In this document: in pieces, positions 1 to 8,215 of the stretch | Layout: each line of letters starts with the position of its first letter | Position numbering within the stretch: the stretch's first letter is position 1 | From: Pelagibius litoralis | Lineage (GTDB): Bacteria; Pseudomonadota; Alphaproteobacteria; Kiloniellales; Kiloniellaceae | Assembly: GCF_011683915.1 (NCBI RefSeq) | Contig: NZ_JAAQPH010000016.1 | Location: forward strand, 83,474 to 147,473 | Length of the DNA: 64,000 bases | Reading direction: 5' to 3' | Notes under the pieces: generated by a model | Databases searched by the model: none | What the model was told of the DNA's origin: nothing | Seen by the model: only the letters and a program-made list of their open reading frames with translations | Position numbers and translations under genes: made by a program

Positions 1-1
1 C

Positions 2-379
2 GAGCTGGCCTGCCAGAACGCCACCGAGGCGGAGATCGCCAAGCTGGAAGATCTCACGGCGCGCATGACCGAGCGCTTCGAGGCCGATGATCTCATCGGT
101 TATTACAAGCTGAACTCGCGGATCCACCAGTTGATCATGGAGATGGCGCGCAACCCGACCCTGACCCGCTCGACCCGCGTGCTGTCTGAGCGCATGCGCC
201 GCGCGCGCTATGAGCTGAACATGTCACCGGCGCGCTGGGCCCAGGCGGTGGACGAACACCAGGCCATGGTGAAGGCCATCAAGAACCGCAAAGGCGTGCA
301 ACTGGGCCGCATCATGAAGGTCCACGTCATCCACAAGCTGCAGGACCTGCAGGCCCACCTCTTTGCCGAAGAACGCTAA
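2..379 (+). CDS. GntR-family regulator, C-terminal part (FCD domain), truncated by window edge
   Basis: The frame is open from the first complete codon at base 2, so the gene begins upstream of the window. About 125 C-terminal residues are visible. They are helical and resemble the FCD ligand-binding domain of GntR regulators of the FadR subfamily: an N-x-x-I-H-x-L-I-type stretch near base 115, the usual two-helix spacing, and a late His in a segment like the FCD motif around residues 75-80 of the visible part. FCD domains bind small acids through metal-ligating His/Asp residues and control an N-terminal winged helix, which is not in view. The target cannot be named. The neighbouring gene points the other way. 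Confidence 0.72.
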   Translation, partial: ELACQNATEAEIAKLEDLTARMTERFEADDLIGYYKLNSRIHQLIMEMARNPTLTRSTRVLSERMRRARYELNMSPARWAQAVDEHQAMVKAIKNRKGVQLGRIMKVHVIHKLQDLQAHLFAEER

Positions 380-435
380 AGCGGATTCACCGGGTTATAA
401 CAGCGGCGCGACTGCAGAGACGGCCGCGCCCTGCG

Positions 436-960
436 CTATCCTGAATTGGATCTCCGGATCAGGCGCCTGAATTCGGATAGCAGGATTTCACTGGTGTTCG
501 GGCCGGCCAGAACGCCGCGCCGCCTTCCGCTGCCGTCGAAGAGCAACAAGGTGACATGCCCGACGCTGTGTGCGGTGGCCAGCGCCTGCCCTTCAGGCTG
601 GCGAATGTTGGCCACGAGATACTGGATTTCGCCAGCGTCCAACTGTGACAGCGCATCCCGGGCCTCGCGCTGCAGAGCGCGGCATTGGGAACATTGCGGG
701 TCGTGGATCTGCACCACGGTCGGCATGCCGTTTCCGATGCGCGACAGGTCCTGCTCGACGATGCCGGCGTGGACAGAGGTCGCGAGGTACCAACCGCCAC
801 CACCGACGATGCCAACGCCGACAACGCCGTAGCCGATGCTCTGTAGAAAATCCCGCCGGCTGCGAACCCTTTTCTTTGGAGCTGATGATTCCACGGGTTG
901 GGCGCCCGGGATAGCCCCTTGCTTCTTTTTCGAGGTCGTCTTGCGCTTTTGTCGCTTCAT
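436..960 (-). CDS. Tat-exported thioredoxin-like protein with CxxC
   Basis: The preferred start at 960 gives 174 residues and has an AGGGA ribosome site about 9 bases upstream; the frame stays open to 1167 with a weaker start. The basic N-terminus is followed by S-R-R-D-F-L-Q (residues 34-40), a textbook twin-arginine motif, and then a Gly/Val-rich hydrophobic segment (about 42-60). This suggests export of a folded or cofactor-bearing protein, possibly staying membrane-anchored. A C-S-Q-C dithiol (90-93) follows a beta strand ending in H-D-P, as in thioredoxin folds. The usual cis-Pro is not obvious. A periplasmic thiol-disulfide role is likely. No DsbD/CcdA partner is adjacent. Confidence 0.75.
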   Translation of the reverse strand: MKRQKRKTTSKKKQGAIPGAQPVESSAPKKRVRSRRDFLQSIGYGVVGVGIVGGGGWYLATSVHAGIVEQDLSRIGNGMPTVVQIHDPQCSQCRALQREARDALSQLDAGEIQYLVANIRQPEGQALATAHSVGHVTLLLFDGSGRRRGVLAGPNTSEILLSEFRRLIRRSNSG

Positions 961-1219
961 CGCGGAGTCCCTGTTTGGCCTGCGCCGGTCCATGACTGGC
1001 CATTTCCCATACGCCCAATTCATGGCGAAGAGATTGGGCGCGCAAACTATACCCGCATTGAGGCCCTCGATGCAGATCACCGATTCGTGACCCCCGCCAA
1101 TGATCAGGAGCGCCGCACAAAAGGTGATTGCGTATGAAGCGAGCAGAATAGGCACCAAGCTCGCCATGGTGGCCGGCTTTGTCCTGACAATGAGTCACGG
1201 AGGCCGCAGCCTGCCCAGG

Positions 1220-2293
1220 CTAACCCGCCATGTCGCCGTAGAGCGCGCCGGTCGGGGTCTTCAGGAAGGCCTCGAAGGAAATCTCCTCCTGCCTGATGAA
1301 GCCCTGGGAAGGCAGCTTGCCTTCGTTCACCATTTCGATGACGGCACAGGCCGAGGCCGAGGTGGTCCAGGCGATGGCGGTCCAGCGCTCGCCGGAAACC
1401 TCGATGGGATAATAGGCGCGCACGAACTCCTTGCGGTTCAGGCGGCCCTCCGACCAACCCTCGGCGGCGACATGCACGTAGACCACGTCGTCATCCACCG
1501 GCGGCTTGGCGTTGGTCAGGATCTCGCCCGCCAGTTCGCGCCGCTCGCGCATCAAAAGCTCATGGAAAAAGAAGTTCATCATGTCGACATGACCGGGATA
1601 GCGCATGGACTTGTAGTCCAGGTTCTCGATCTTGCCGTCAAAGGTTTCGCACATGGTGCCGAGGCCACCCGAGGTGGTGAAGGCCTCCAGCTTCACGCCG
1701 CCGACGTAGAGGGTCTCGATCCACTCCATGGGCGAGACCCATTTGTGCTGCCCTTCCTCGATCACCTCGCAGTCGTTCAGGTATTCGTTCACCACCCCTT
1801 CCGGGGACCAGTTGAAGGCATAACCCAGATGACCGGTCGGATGCTGCGGCAGGGCGCCGACGCGCATCCGCACCGAGCGCACTTTCTCGAACTCACCGGC
1901 CAGATGGGCCGCGACGATGCCGACGAAACCCGGCGCCAGGCCGCATTGCGGCGCCATCACGCCCTTCGAGGTCTTGGCCAGCTCGCGGATCGCCTGGGTG
2001 GTGGGCACATCCTCGGTCAGGTCGAAGTAATGCAAGCCCTCCTGGTGCGCCGCCGCCGCGATATCCTTGTTGAGGATGTAAGGCAGGCAGGAGATCACCG
2101 CATCGTAAGGCCGCAACAGCGCCGGCAGGCCCGAGGTATCGCCCAGATCGGCGCTGCGGACCTCGAAGGGCGGCGTCCGGCGCAGCTCGCGCGTATCGAT
2201 CCCGGTCACCTGGAAACCGGCGTTGGTCAGCATGCGCGCGGTCAGCGACCCGACCTTGCCGAGCCCCAGCACGGCGATCTTCTGGATGGACAT
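1220..2293 (-). CDS. Saccharopine dehydrogenase family oxidoreductase
   Basis: 357 residues. The N-terminus has a Rossmann NAD(P) site, G-L-G-K-V-G at about residues 10-15, followed by an acidic end of strand 2 (G-I-D-T). The middle and C-terminal part match saccharopine dehydrogenases: C-G-L-A-P-G-F near residue 116 and a tract of conserved Trp/Gly residues before the long C-terminal catalytic domain. The family interconverts saccharopine with lysine or glutamate plus a semialdehyde, and some members act on other amino-acid adducts, so substrate assignment is open. No second lysine-catabolic gene lies beside it; the preceding gene is a signalling protein, so it may be transcribed alone. Confidence 0.85.
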   Translation of the reverse strand: MSIQKIAVLGLGKVGSLTARMLTNAGFQVTGIDTRELRRTPPFEVRSADLGDTSGLPALLRPYDAVISCLPYILNKDIAAAAHQEGLHYFDLTEDVPTTQAIRELAKTSKGVMAPQCGLAPGFVGIVAAHLAGEFEKVRSVRMRVGALPQHPTGHLGYAFNWSPEGVVNEYLNDCEVIEEGQHKWVSPMEWIETLYVGGVKLEAFTTSGGLGTMCETFDGKIENLDYKSMRYPGHVDMMNFFFHELLMRERRELAGEILTNAKPPVDDDVVYVHVAAEGWSEGRLNRKEFVRAYYPIEVSGERWTAIAWTTSASACAVIEMVNEGKLPSQGFIRQEEISFEAFLKTPTGALYGDMAG

Positions 2294-2457
2294 GAAGCGA
2301 TTCCTCTAAGCGGACGTTATCTTCAAAGGAATGACCCGGGCAGGGCGGCGATTTCGGCACCATCCTGCCCCTTCCCCGAAGCCAAGATCAGAGTAGCTTT
2401 TATCCGGAACCGTCGTGAAAGGGAATGCCGCTGGCGGTGCGGCGGCAAAACACAGTC

Positions 2458-3450
2458 CTAACCGGCCCTGACCCTGGCGCTCAGCACCTCGGACAGGGGG
2501 CCACCCGGCTTGTTGTTCTTGGCTTCGTACATCGCTGCGTCCGCAACTCTCAGCAAATTGTGGGCGTCCTCGCCATCGCGCGGATAGAGGGCCACACCGA
2601 TGCTGACACCAAGCCCGATCATGGTTCCTCCGACATCGAAAGGAAGTGAAAATGTCTGCTCAATACGCCCGCAGACCTTCATCAGCACCTCAGGGGTCAC
2701 GCCAGTGTCGAGCAACACCGCATACTCATCGCCGCCCAGGCGCGCCAGGGTATCCGATTCACGAATCTGATCGCGCATCCTTTGCCCCGCCGCGCGAAGG
2801 GTACTATCCCCAACATCATGACCGAACGCGTCATTGACCTGCTTGAACCCATCAAGATCCATAAAAATGATCGCGATCATGTCACCGCTCCGCCTGGAAC
2901 GCGCCAGAGCCTGCTTCAGGCGGTCATCAAAAAGCCTGCGCGTCGGAAGCCCCGTCACGGAGTCAATATAGGCGATCATCCGAAGCGAACTGTTCGCGGC
3001 CTCGAGAGATCCTCGCACCTCCTCCAAGGCCTCGATCTTTTCATCGAGCTCCTGCCGCATGGCAACCTCGGCGGTGACATCGCTCTGGATTCCGACAAAT
3101 CCCAGGAGTCCTTCGTCTTCGCCATGAATAGGATTGATCGTCAGCGCATTCCAGAACGTCGACCCGTCTTTGCGGTAGTTCAAAAGACGGCAAGTGATCT
3201 GCTGCCCATCGTCGATTGCTTTGCGCATCGTAGCCAAAGTGACTTTGTCGGTTTCCGGGCCCTGCAGGAAGCGGCAATTCCGTCCGATCGTCTCGGCCGC
3301 TGTGTAGCCGGTCAACTGCTCGAAAGCCGGGTTCATATAAATGATGGGATCGTCCGGCAACGTCGTATCGGTGATCACCACGCCGGTTGACGCAGCTTCG
3401 ACCGCGGCCAAGAGTCCCTGATGGCTGGTCAATTTGGATTTCCCGAACAT
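2458..3450 (-). CDS. LOV-domain blue-light diguanylate cyclase (LOV-GGDEF)
   Basis: 330 residues, cytosolic. Residues 15-128 form a PAS domain of the LOV class: G-R-N-C-R-F-L-Q-G at 57-64 holds the flavin-adduct Cys59, N-Y-R-K-D-G-S-T-F-W and N-A-L-T-I-N-P-I carry the flavin-contacting Asn residues, and Gln122 in G-I-Q-S-D matches the light-signalling glutamine. A short coiled coil (about 129-155) leads to a GGDEF domain with G-G-D-E-Y at 239-243 (Tyr for the usual Phe). An inhibitory site R-E-S-D sits at 230-233, exactly five residues upstream. It should make cyclic-di-GMP under blue-light control with product feedback. No EAL domain is present. The gene stands alone behind an AT-rich leader containing an inverted repeat. 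Confidence 0.93.
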   Translation of the reverse strand: MFGKSKLTSHQGLLAAVEAASTGVVITDTTLPDDPIIYMNPAFEQLTGYTAAETIGRNCRFLQGPETDKVTLATMRKAIDDGQQITCRLLNYRKDGSTFWNALTINPIHGEDEGLLGFVGIQSDVTAEVAMRQELDEKIEALEEVRGSLEAANSSLRMIAYIDSVTGLPTRRLFDDRLKQALARSRRSGDMIAIIFMDLDGFKQVNDAFGHDVGDSTLRAAGQRMRDQIRESDTLARLGGDEYAVLLDTGVTPEVLMKVCGRIEQTFSLPFDVGGTMIGLGVSIGVALYPRDGEDAHNLLRVADAAMYEAKNNKPGGPLSEVLSARVRAG

Positions 3451-3459
3451 TCAAGAAAT

Positions 3460-3484
3460 CTAATCATTAAGTGTAAATGATTAG
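3460..3484. promoter_or_regulatory. Inverted repeat in the LOV-GGDEF leader
   Basis: Two perfect 9-base arms, CTAATCATT (3460-3468) and AATGATTAG (3476-3484), flank a 7-base spacer and end 10 bases before the start codon of the LOV-GGDEF gene. The surrounding 170 bases are clearly more AT-rich than neighbouring DNA. The element could be an operator or an RNA hairpin masking the ribosome site. Its position overlapping the translation-start region makes a regulatory role plausible, but no regulator can be named. Confidence 0.5.
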
Positions 3485-3623
3485 TTATAATGCGTAGACA
3501 GACATGGAAATCCCTGTTGCAGTCCAGTTCTTCCAAGATACTGGGAAATGCTGTTCAGTGCATTGTTTTACAATGAAAAACACGTGTCCATGAGAATCCG
3601 GTTGAACGGTGTATCCGGACAGT

Positions 3624-5111
3624 CTACTTGCTCTCCGGGTAGAACTGCATGAAGCCCTTGTCGTTGGCGGGAGAGACCGGCCATTGGCGCCCGCGGGTGG
3701 CGGAGATCGAGCGGTTGGGGCCGGCGGCGAAGGTTTTGCCCGGCTCCCCGACCAGGGCGCCGTCCTTCACCCAGGCCTCGTCGGAACCATAGATCTCACC
3801 GGCCAGGGCCTGGGTCAAATCGGCCTGCAGACCGGCGAGTGACGGGTCCCCGGCGCGGTCATGCAGCTCCTGCGGATCGTCACCGAGGTCGAAGAGCTGG
3901 AAACGGTTGCCGCAGGGATACCAGATCAGCTTATGGCTTCCGCGGCGCAGCATGCGCGAGGCATGGGGCCCCTCGCCGAATTCGCCGTAGAGGGTCTCGC
4001 GCTTTTTATCGCCCAGCATCGACAGGCCCTCGACCGGTTCGGGGAGCGCGATACCGCAAAGATCCAGCAGGGTCGGCATCACGTCGCGCAGGCAGACCAG
4101 CCGGTCGTCCTGACGCTGAAAGCCGACCCGCTTGTCGTCGGCGACGCCCATCAGGATCATCGGGATATGGCAGGAGCCCTCGTAGAAAACCTGCTTCGCC
4201 CACATGCCGTGGTTGCCGAGCATGTCGCCGTGATCGGTAGTGAAGAGCACGATGGTGTCGTCCAGCACCCCCTCGTCGCGCAGGGTGCCGATGAGGGAGC
4301 CGATCTGATGGTCGATATGGGTGCAGAGCGCATAGAAGGCGCGCCGCGCCGCCAGGGCCTGCTGCAGGTTCAGCGCATCGCCGCGCGCCTGCGTCGCCTG
4401 GGCATTGTAGGGCAGCGCCGCGCGGTCCTGCGCCCAGGCCCCCATGACCGGCGCGTCGATCTCGATATCCCGGTAGAGGTCGACGTAACTCTGTAGGGGC
4501 ACCAGGGGCGGGTGCGGATGGCGGTAGCCGCAGTACCACAGGCTGGGCCGCGTCGGGTCGCGCCGCTTGATGGCGCGGGCGGTCATGCGCGTTGCCCAGT
4601 TGGTCGGGTGGGTTTCCTCCGGCAGGTGCCAGGGGCGCCAGGTGTAGGTGTTGTTGCTCATGCCGTGATCGTACTGCCGGCCGAGATAACCCGCCTCGCC
4701 CAGATAGATCTCATAGTCGTCGGTGGTGCCGTAGAGGGTCCGCCCCTCGTCGTCCAGCAGCACATCGTCGAAACCGATGCGGTCGCGTTGCGGATAGACA
4801 TGGATCTTGCCGACGGCCTGGGCCTGATAGCCGGCGTCGCGAAAGGTCTGGGCCAGGGTCGGCAGGTCCGCCGGCATCTCCAGCTGCGGCTGGAAGCTGC
4901 GGTCGCCATGCCGGCGCGCCGAGGTCCCGGTCATCAGGGAGCGGCGCGCCGGCAGGCAGACCGGATGCTCCGAATAAGCAGAGGTGAAGCGAACGCCGTT
5001 GCGGGCCAGTTGGTCCAGCACCGGGGTCTGGATCGCCGGATGCCCGGCCGCCCCCAGCAGCCCGGCGGACCAATGATCGGTGACGATGAGCAGAACGTTG
5101 GGCTGGGTCAT
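3624..5111 (-). CDS. Sulfatase (formylglycine-dependent type I)
   Basis: 495 residues, no signal peptide, so probably cytoplasmic. The N-terminal strand N-V-L-L-I-V-T-D supplies metal ligand Asp12. C-L-P-A-R at 52-56 is the CxPxR motif whose Cys is converted to formylglycine, and T-T-D-H-G-D near residue 292 gives the second metal-ligand pair. The overall length and the C-terminal F-Q-L-F-D-L-x-x-D-P-x-E segment fit choline-sulfatase/phosphonate monoester hydrolase relatives, which cleave sulfate or phosphonate esters. The ATG follows directly on the TAA of the upstream LacI gene, so it is the last gene of a tctC-tctB-tctA-lacI-sulfatase operon and probably acts on the imported compound. The exact ester is unknown. 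Confidence 0.9.
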   Translation of the reverse strand: MTQPNVLLIVTDHWSAGLLGAAGHPAIQTPVLDQLARNGVRFTSAYSEHPVCLPARRSLMTGTSARRHGDRSFQPQLEMPADLPTLAQTFRDAGYQAQAVGKIHVYPQRDRIGFDDVLLDDEGRTLYGTTDDYEIYLGEAGYLGRQYDHGMSNNTYTWRPWHLPEETHPTNWATRMTARAIKRRDPTRPSLWYCGYRHPHPPLVPLQSYVDLYRDIEIDAPVMGAWAQDRAALPYNAQATQARGDALNLQQALAARRAFYALCTHIDHQIGSLIGTLRDEGVLDDTIVLFTTDHGDMLGNHGMWAKQVFYEGSCHIPMILMGVADDKRVGFQRQDDRLVCLRDVMPTLLDLCGIALPEPVEGLSMLGDKKRETLYGEFGEGPHASRMLRRGSHKLIWYPCGNRFQLFDLGDDPQELHDRAGDPSLAGLQADLTQALAGEIYGSDEAWVKDGALVGEPGKTFAAGPNRSISATRGRQWPVSPANDKGFMQFYPESK

Positions 5112-6221
5112 TTAGCTGTCCTTGATGTCGCCGGCCGCGGCCGCAACGTTGCCGCCGCCATCCAGCGGCCAGTTCTCCGGCATGCGCGCCGAGCTGCGCA
5201 GCACCAGCTGACCAGGCAGGAATTCGCGCTGCGGCGCCAGATCGGGGTCTTCGATCAGTTCGGCCAGAATCTCGACCGCACGCTGGCTCAGTTCTTCCGC
5301 CGAGGCGGTAACCGACGTCAGGTCGTAGGTGCGCCAGGCCGCCTCTGCCGCGTTGTTGAAACCGACGACGGACACATCTTCGCCCGGCGTCAAGCCGAGA
5401 TCGAAGCGCAGCGCGTCCAACGCCCCCATCGCCATGATGTCCGAGGCGCAGAAGATCGCATCCGGCGGGTTGGCGCCCAGCATGAGATCGAGCGCCGCGC
5501 GATGGCCGCCGTCGTAGGTGAAGCCGCCCTGGGCGACCGCCGGGGCCTGCGCCAGCGCGTCGCGAAAGCCGGCCTCGCGGTCCCGGCTGGTCGAGCTGTC
5601 ATCCAAGCCGGCAATGAACCCGAAACGCCGATGTCCCCCGGCTTGCAGGAATTCACCGACCATGCGCCCGGCGCCGCGGTTATCGGTGGCAACGGCGCTG
5701 ATACTGGAGTCGTCGACAATACGGTTCATGGTTACCACCGGCACACCGGCGTCGCGGCACAGACCCGGCGCCCTGCTGGACAAACGCGCCGAAGACATGA
5801 TGACGCCGTCGACCTGGTAGGCGAGGACGTCGGTTATCATGGCATCGATGTTTTCGCTGGAGGGAATCGAGAACAACAACGCATGAAAGCCGGAGGCGCG
5901 AAGCGCGCCGCTGAGCTGATGCAGGATCGAGACGTAGAAGGAGTAGTAAAGATCGGCGACCACCACGCCCACCAGCCGTGAGCGGCGCGTGATCAGACCG
6001 CGTGCCAGGGCATTGGGGCGAAAGCCCAGCTGTACGGCAGCCGCGGTGATTTTCTTCCTGGCCTCTGGGGAAACATAGCCGTTGTTCGAAAAGGCGCGGG
6101 ACACGGCCGATTGAGAGACACCGGCAAGCCGCGCCACGTCATAGGAGGTCGGCTGCTTACGCCCGGTCTTTGCGCTCGGGGCTCTGGCTGTTTCTTTTCC
6201 GTCTTCTTTTTTGCGGCTCAT
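5112..6221 (-). CDS. LacI-family transcriptional regulator of the first TTT operon
   Basis: 369 residues with a 22-residue basic lead. The DNA-binding helix-turn-helix covers about 27-46 (Y-D-V-A-R-L-A-G-V-S-Q-S-A-V-S-R), followed by the hinge helix around P-N-A-L-A-R. The remainder is a periplasmic-binding-protein-like effector domain with the expected V-G-V-V-V-A-D start and D-x-x-A-M-G-A-L-D near residue 265. Its start overlaps the tctA stop by four bases (ATGA), and its stop abuts the sulfatase start, so it is co-transcribed with what it probably controls. The likely operator is the palindrome at 9186-9205, whose central CG suits this family. The effector is probably the transported substrate or its product. 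Confidence 0.92.
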   Translation of the reverse strand: MSRKKEDGKETARAPSAKTGRKQPTSYDVARLAGVSQSAVSRAFSNNGYVSPEARKKITAAAVQLGFRPNALARGLITRRSRLVGVVVADLYYSFYVSILHQLSGALRASGFHALLFSIPSSENIDAMITDVLAYQVDGVIMSSARLSSRAPGLCRDAGVPVVTMNRIVDDSSISAVATDNRGAGRMVGEFLQAGGHRRFGFIAGLDDSSTSRDREAGFRDALAQAPAVAQGGFTYDGGHRAALDLMLGANPPDAIFCASDIMAMGALDALRFDLGLTPGEDVSVVGFNNAAEAAWRTYDLTSVTASAEELSQRAVEILAELIEDPDLAPQREFLPGQLVLRSSARMPENWPLDGGGNVAAAAGDIKDS

Positions 6222-7708
6222 CCTTGATGCCTCTTGCGCAGTGCCGTGTAGACCGGTGCCGCGATGAAAAACAGCGTGATCAGGAATATGACCACCGCGA
6301 TCGGCTGGCCGAAAAAGGCCAGGAAGCTCCCTTCGTTCAGCATAAGCCCCTGACGCAGGGATTGCTCCAGGGTCTTGCCGAGCGCCATGCCGATTACAAT
6401 CGGCGCAACGGGCACGCCGGCGAGCCGCATGATCACGCCGAAGATACCGGCGACAACCGCAACCACCACATCGATGGGATTGCCGCGCACCGCAAAGGCG
6501 CCGACGACCGACATCAGCACCACCGACCCCATCAGCAGCGGCTCCGGCACGCCCATGATCCGGCGAAAGCCCTGCGCACCCAGGGCGCCGAAGCCGACCA
6601 TCAGGACGTTAGCGATCAGGATCACGATGAAGGCGCCGATCATGATCTCCGGGTTGTTCTGGAACAGCTGAACGCCCGGCACCAGCCCCTGGATCAACAG
6701 CGCGCCGAGCAGAACCACCGTGCCGCCGTCGCCCGGAATGCCCAGCGCCAGGGTCGGCACCAGGGCACCGCCGGTCACCGCGTTGTTTGAGGCTTCGGCG
6801 GCGATAACGCCGTCCGGCTCACCCTTGCCGAAGTTTTCGCGTCGTGGCGAGGTTCGCCGTGCCTCGGCATAACTGACAAAGGTCGCCGCCGTGGCGCCGG
6901 TACCCGGCAGAACGCCGATGGCCGTGCCGATGGCGCTGCTCTGCAGCAGTATGCGCCAACGCAGGCGAATGTCGCCCCAGGGCGGCAGGCGAAAGCCGAC
7001 CCCGGCGATATCGGGCGGCTTTCCTTCCCGGTAGTAGGCGGCGCGAATAAAAGCTTCGGAAAGGGCGAAAAGGCCGATCAGCACGGAGATCAACGAAAGA
7101 CCGCCTGCCAGCGCGTCGACACCGAAGCCGAAACGCGACAGACCGGTCATGGTATCCGGCCCGACCGAGGCCAGAAACAACCCGATCGCACCGGCCAGCA
7201 GGCCCTTGACCGTGCTGCCGCTGGAAACCCAGGCGATACAGGTCAGGGCAAACAGGATGAGGGCAAAGGTCTCGACCGGCCCGAAGTAGACCGACAGCCG
7301 CGCCAGCTGGGGTGCGGCGACGATCAGGACCAGCAGCGAAAAGACGCCGCCGAAGGCGGAGGCAAAGGTCGCCCAGCCGAGCGCAAGGTCGGCCTTGCCG
7401 GCCTTCGCCATGGGATAGCCGTCCAGAACCGTCGCCGCCGACTGCGGCGTGCCCGGCGTATTGATCAGGATGGCGGTAATCGACCCGCCGTAGACCGAGC
7501 TGCAGTAAATGCAAAGCAGCAGGGCGATCGCCGCCGGCGTTCCCATCGAATAGGTGAAGGGCAAGGCCACCACCAGGGCCACCACCGTTCCCATGCCCGG
7601 CAGTGCGCCGACCAGGGTGCCGTAGGCGGTGCCGATCAGGATCGCGATCAGAACATCCCAGGAAGCGATCTGGCCCAGCGCCAGCGAGAGGCTGTCGATC
7701 AGGCTCAT
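6218..7708 (-). CDS. tctA: TTT transporter large membrane subunit TctA
   Basis: 496 residues, strongly hydrophobic with about 11-12 predicted membrane spans. It carries the TctA hallmarks: G-A-L-P-G-M-G-T near residue 33 and its repeat G-V-L-P-G-T-G-A-T in the second half, plus Y-G-G-S-I-T-A-I-L-I-N-T-P-G-T near 74. TctA is the large permease of sodium-coupled tripartite tricarboxylate transporters, which take up carboxylates handed over by TctC. The start overlaps the tctB stop by four bases and the end overlaps the lacI start by four, indicating tight translational coupling. TTT specificity cannot be read from this subunit. Confidence 0.95.
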   Translation of the reverse strand: MSLIDSLSLALGQIASWDVLIAILIGTAYGTLVGALPGMGTVVALVVALPFTYSMGTPAAIALLLCIYCSSVYGGSITAILINTPGTPQSAATVLDGYPMAKAGKADLALGWATFASAFGGVFSLLVLIVAAPQLARLSVYFGPVETFALILFALTCIAWVSSGSTVKGLLAGAIGLFLASVGPDTMTGLSRFGFGVDALAGGLSLISVLIGLFALSEAFIRAAYYREGKPPDIAGVGFRLPPWGDIRLRWRILLQSSAIGTAIGVLPGTGATAATFVSYAEARRTSPRRENFGKGEPDGVIAAEASNNAVTGGALVPTLALGIPGDGGTVVLLGALLIQGLVPGVQLFQNNPEIMIGAFIVILIANVLMVGFGALGAQGFRRIMGVPEPLLMGSVVLMSVVGAFAVRGNPIDVVVAVVAGIFGVIMRLAGVPVAPIVIGMALGKTLEQSLRQGLMLNEGSFLAFFGQPIAVVIFLITLFFIAAPVYTALRKRHQG

Positions 7709-8169
7709 ATCAGGGAGAACCAGGGCGTATGAGGCAGCGGCAGCCCCAACAGGTCATTGAACAGATACCAGACCGCAAAGGGACCGAGAACGCTCATCAG
7801 GCCCAGCGTCGTAAAGCGCCGATAGCCGAAGAAGTAGCAGTAGAGGAACAGGCCGGGCGCCGTGGCCAGGACAAAGCCGATGTGTGGCAGGGCAAAGGCC
7901 ACGGCAAGAGAGACCGCCGCCACGGCCAGAAGCTTTGTGATCCCCGCAGCGCTGAGCCTTTGCGCTTCAGTATCCGGGGCCTTGGCCATGAAGAGCAGCA
8001 GAACCGACAGCGCAAAGACGAGGCCGAGGAAGATACGCGGCGTGAATACGGTGGATACATCGCCGCCGAAGCTCGGCACGTCGTAGTCTGCCGAGAAGGT
8101 CGAAGCGAAAAGACCGGCCGCAACCAAGGCAATGACGGCAAACAAGCTGCGTTCAAAGTTGGTCGGCAT
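7705..8169 (-). CDS. tctB: TTT transporter small membrane subunit TctB
   Basis: 154 residues from the ATG at 8169, preferred because GGGAG lies 7 bases upstream; a TTG at 8187 in the same frame lacks one. Four hydrophobic segments are visible (about 9-27, 40-60, 70-105, 118-140), with a central polar stretch as in TctB. The family is poorly conserved in sequence, so the call rests mainly on size, topology and position between tctC and tctA. It forms the small permease subunit with TctA. The stop overlaps the tctA start by four bases. Confidence 0.9.
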   Translation of the reverse strand: MPTNFERSLFAVIALVAAGLFASTFSADYDVPSFGGDVSTVFTPRIFLGLVFALSVLLLFMAKAPDTEAQRLSAAGITKLLAVAAVSLAVAFALPHIGFVLATAPGLFLYCYFFGYRRFTTLGLMSVLGPFAVWYLFNDLLGLPLPHTPWFSLI

Positions 8170-8215
8170 GGCAAACTCCCGCCACAATGAAGGACCCGGA
8201 GCTCCTCCGGACTGA

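Noticed and set aside
3561..3575. CATTGT-TTT-ACAATG hairpin as a terminator for the sulfatase operon
   Set aside because: The T run precedes the hairpin in the direction of transcription and the plus side is followed by A residues.
4512..5981. Long plus-strand open frame of 489 codons opposite the sulfatase and LacI genes
   Set aside because: High-GC shadow: amino-acid content is Arg/Gly/Ala-rich with no domain, and the minus strand encodes two well-supported genes.
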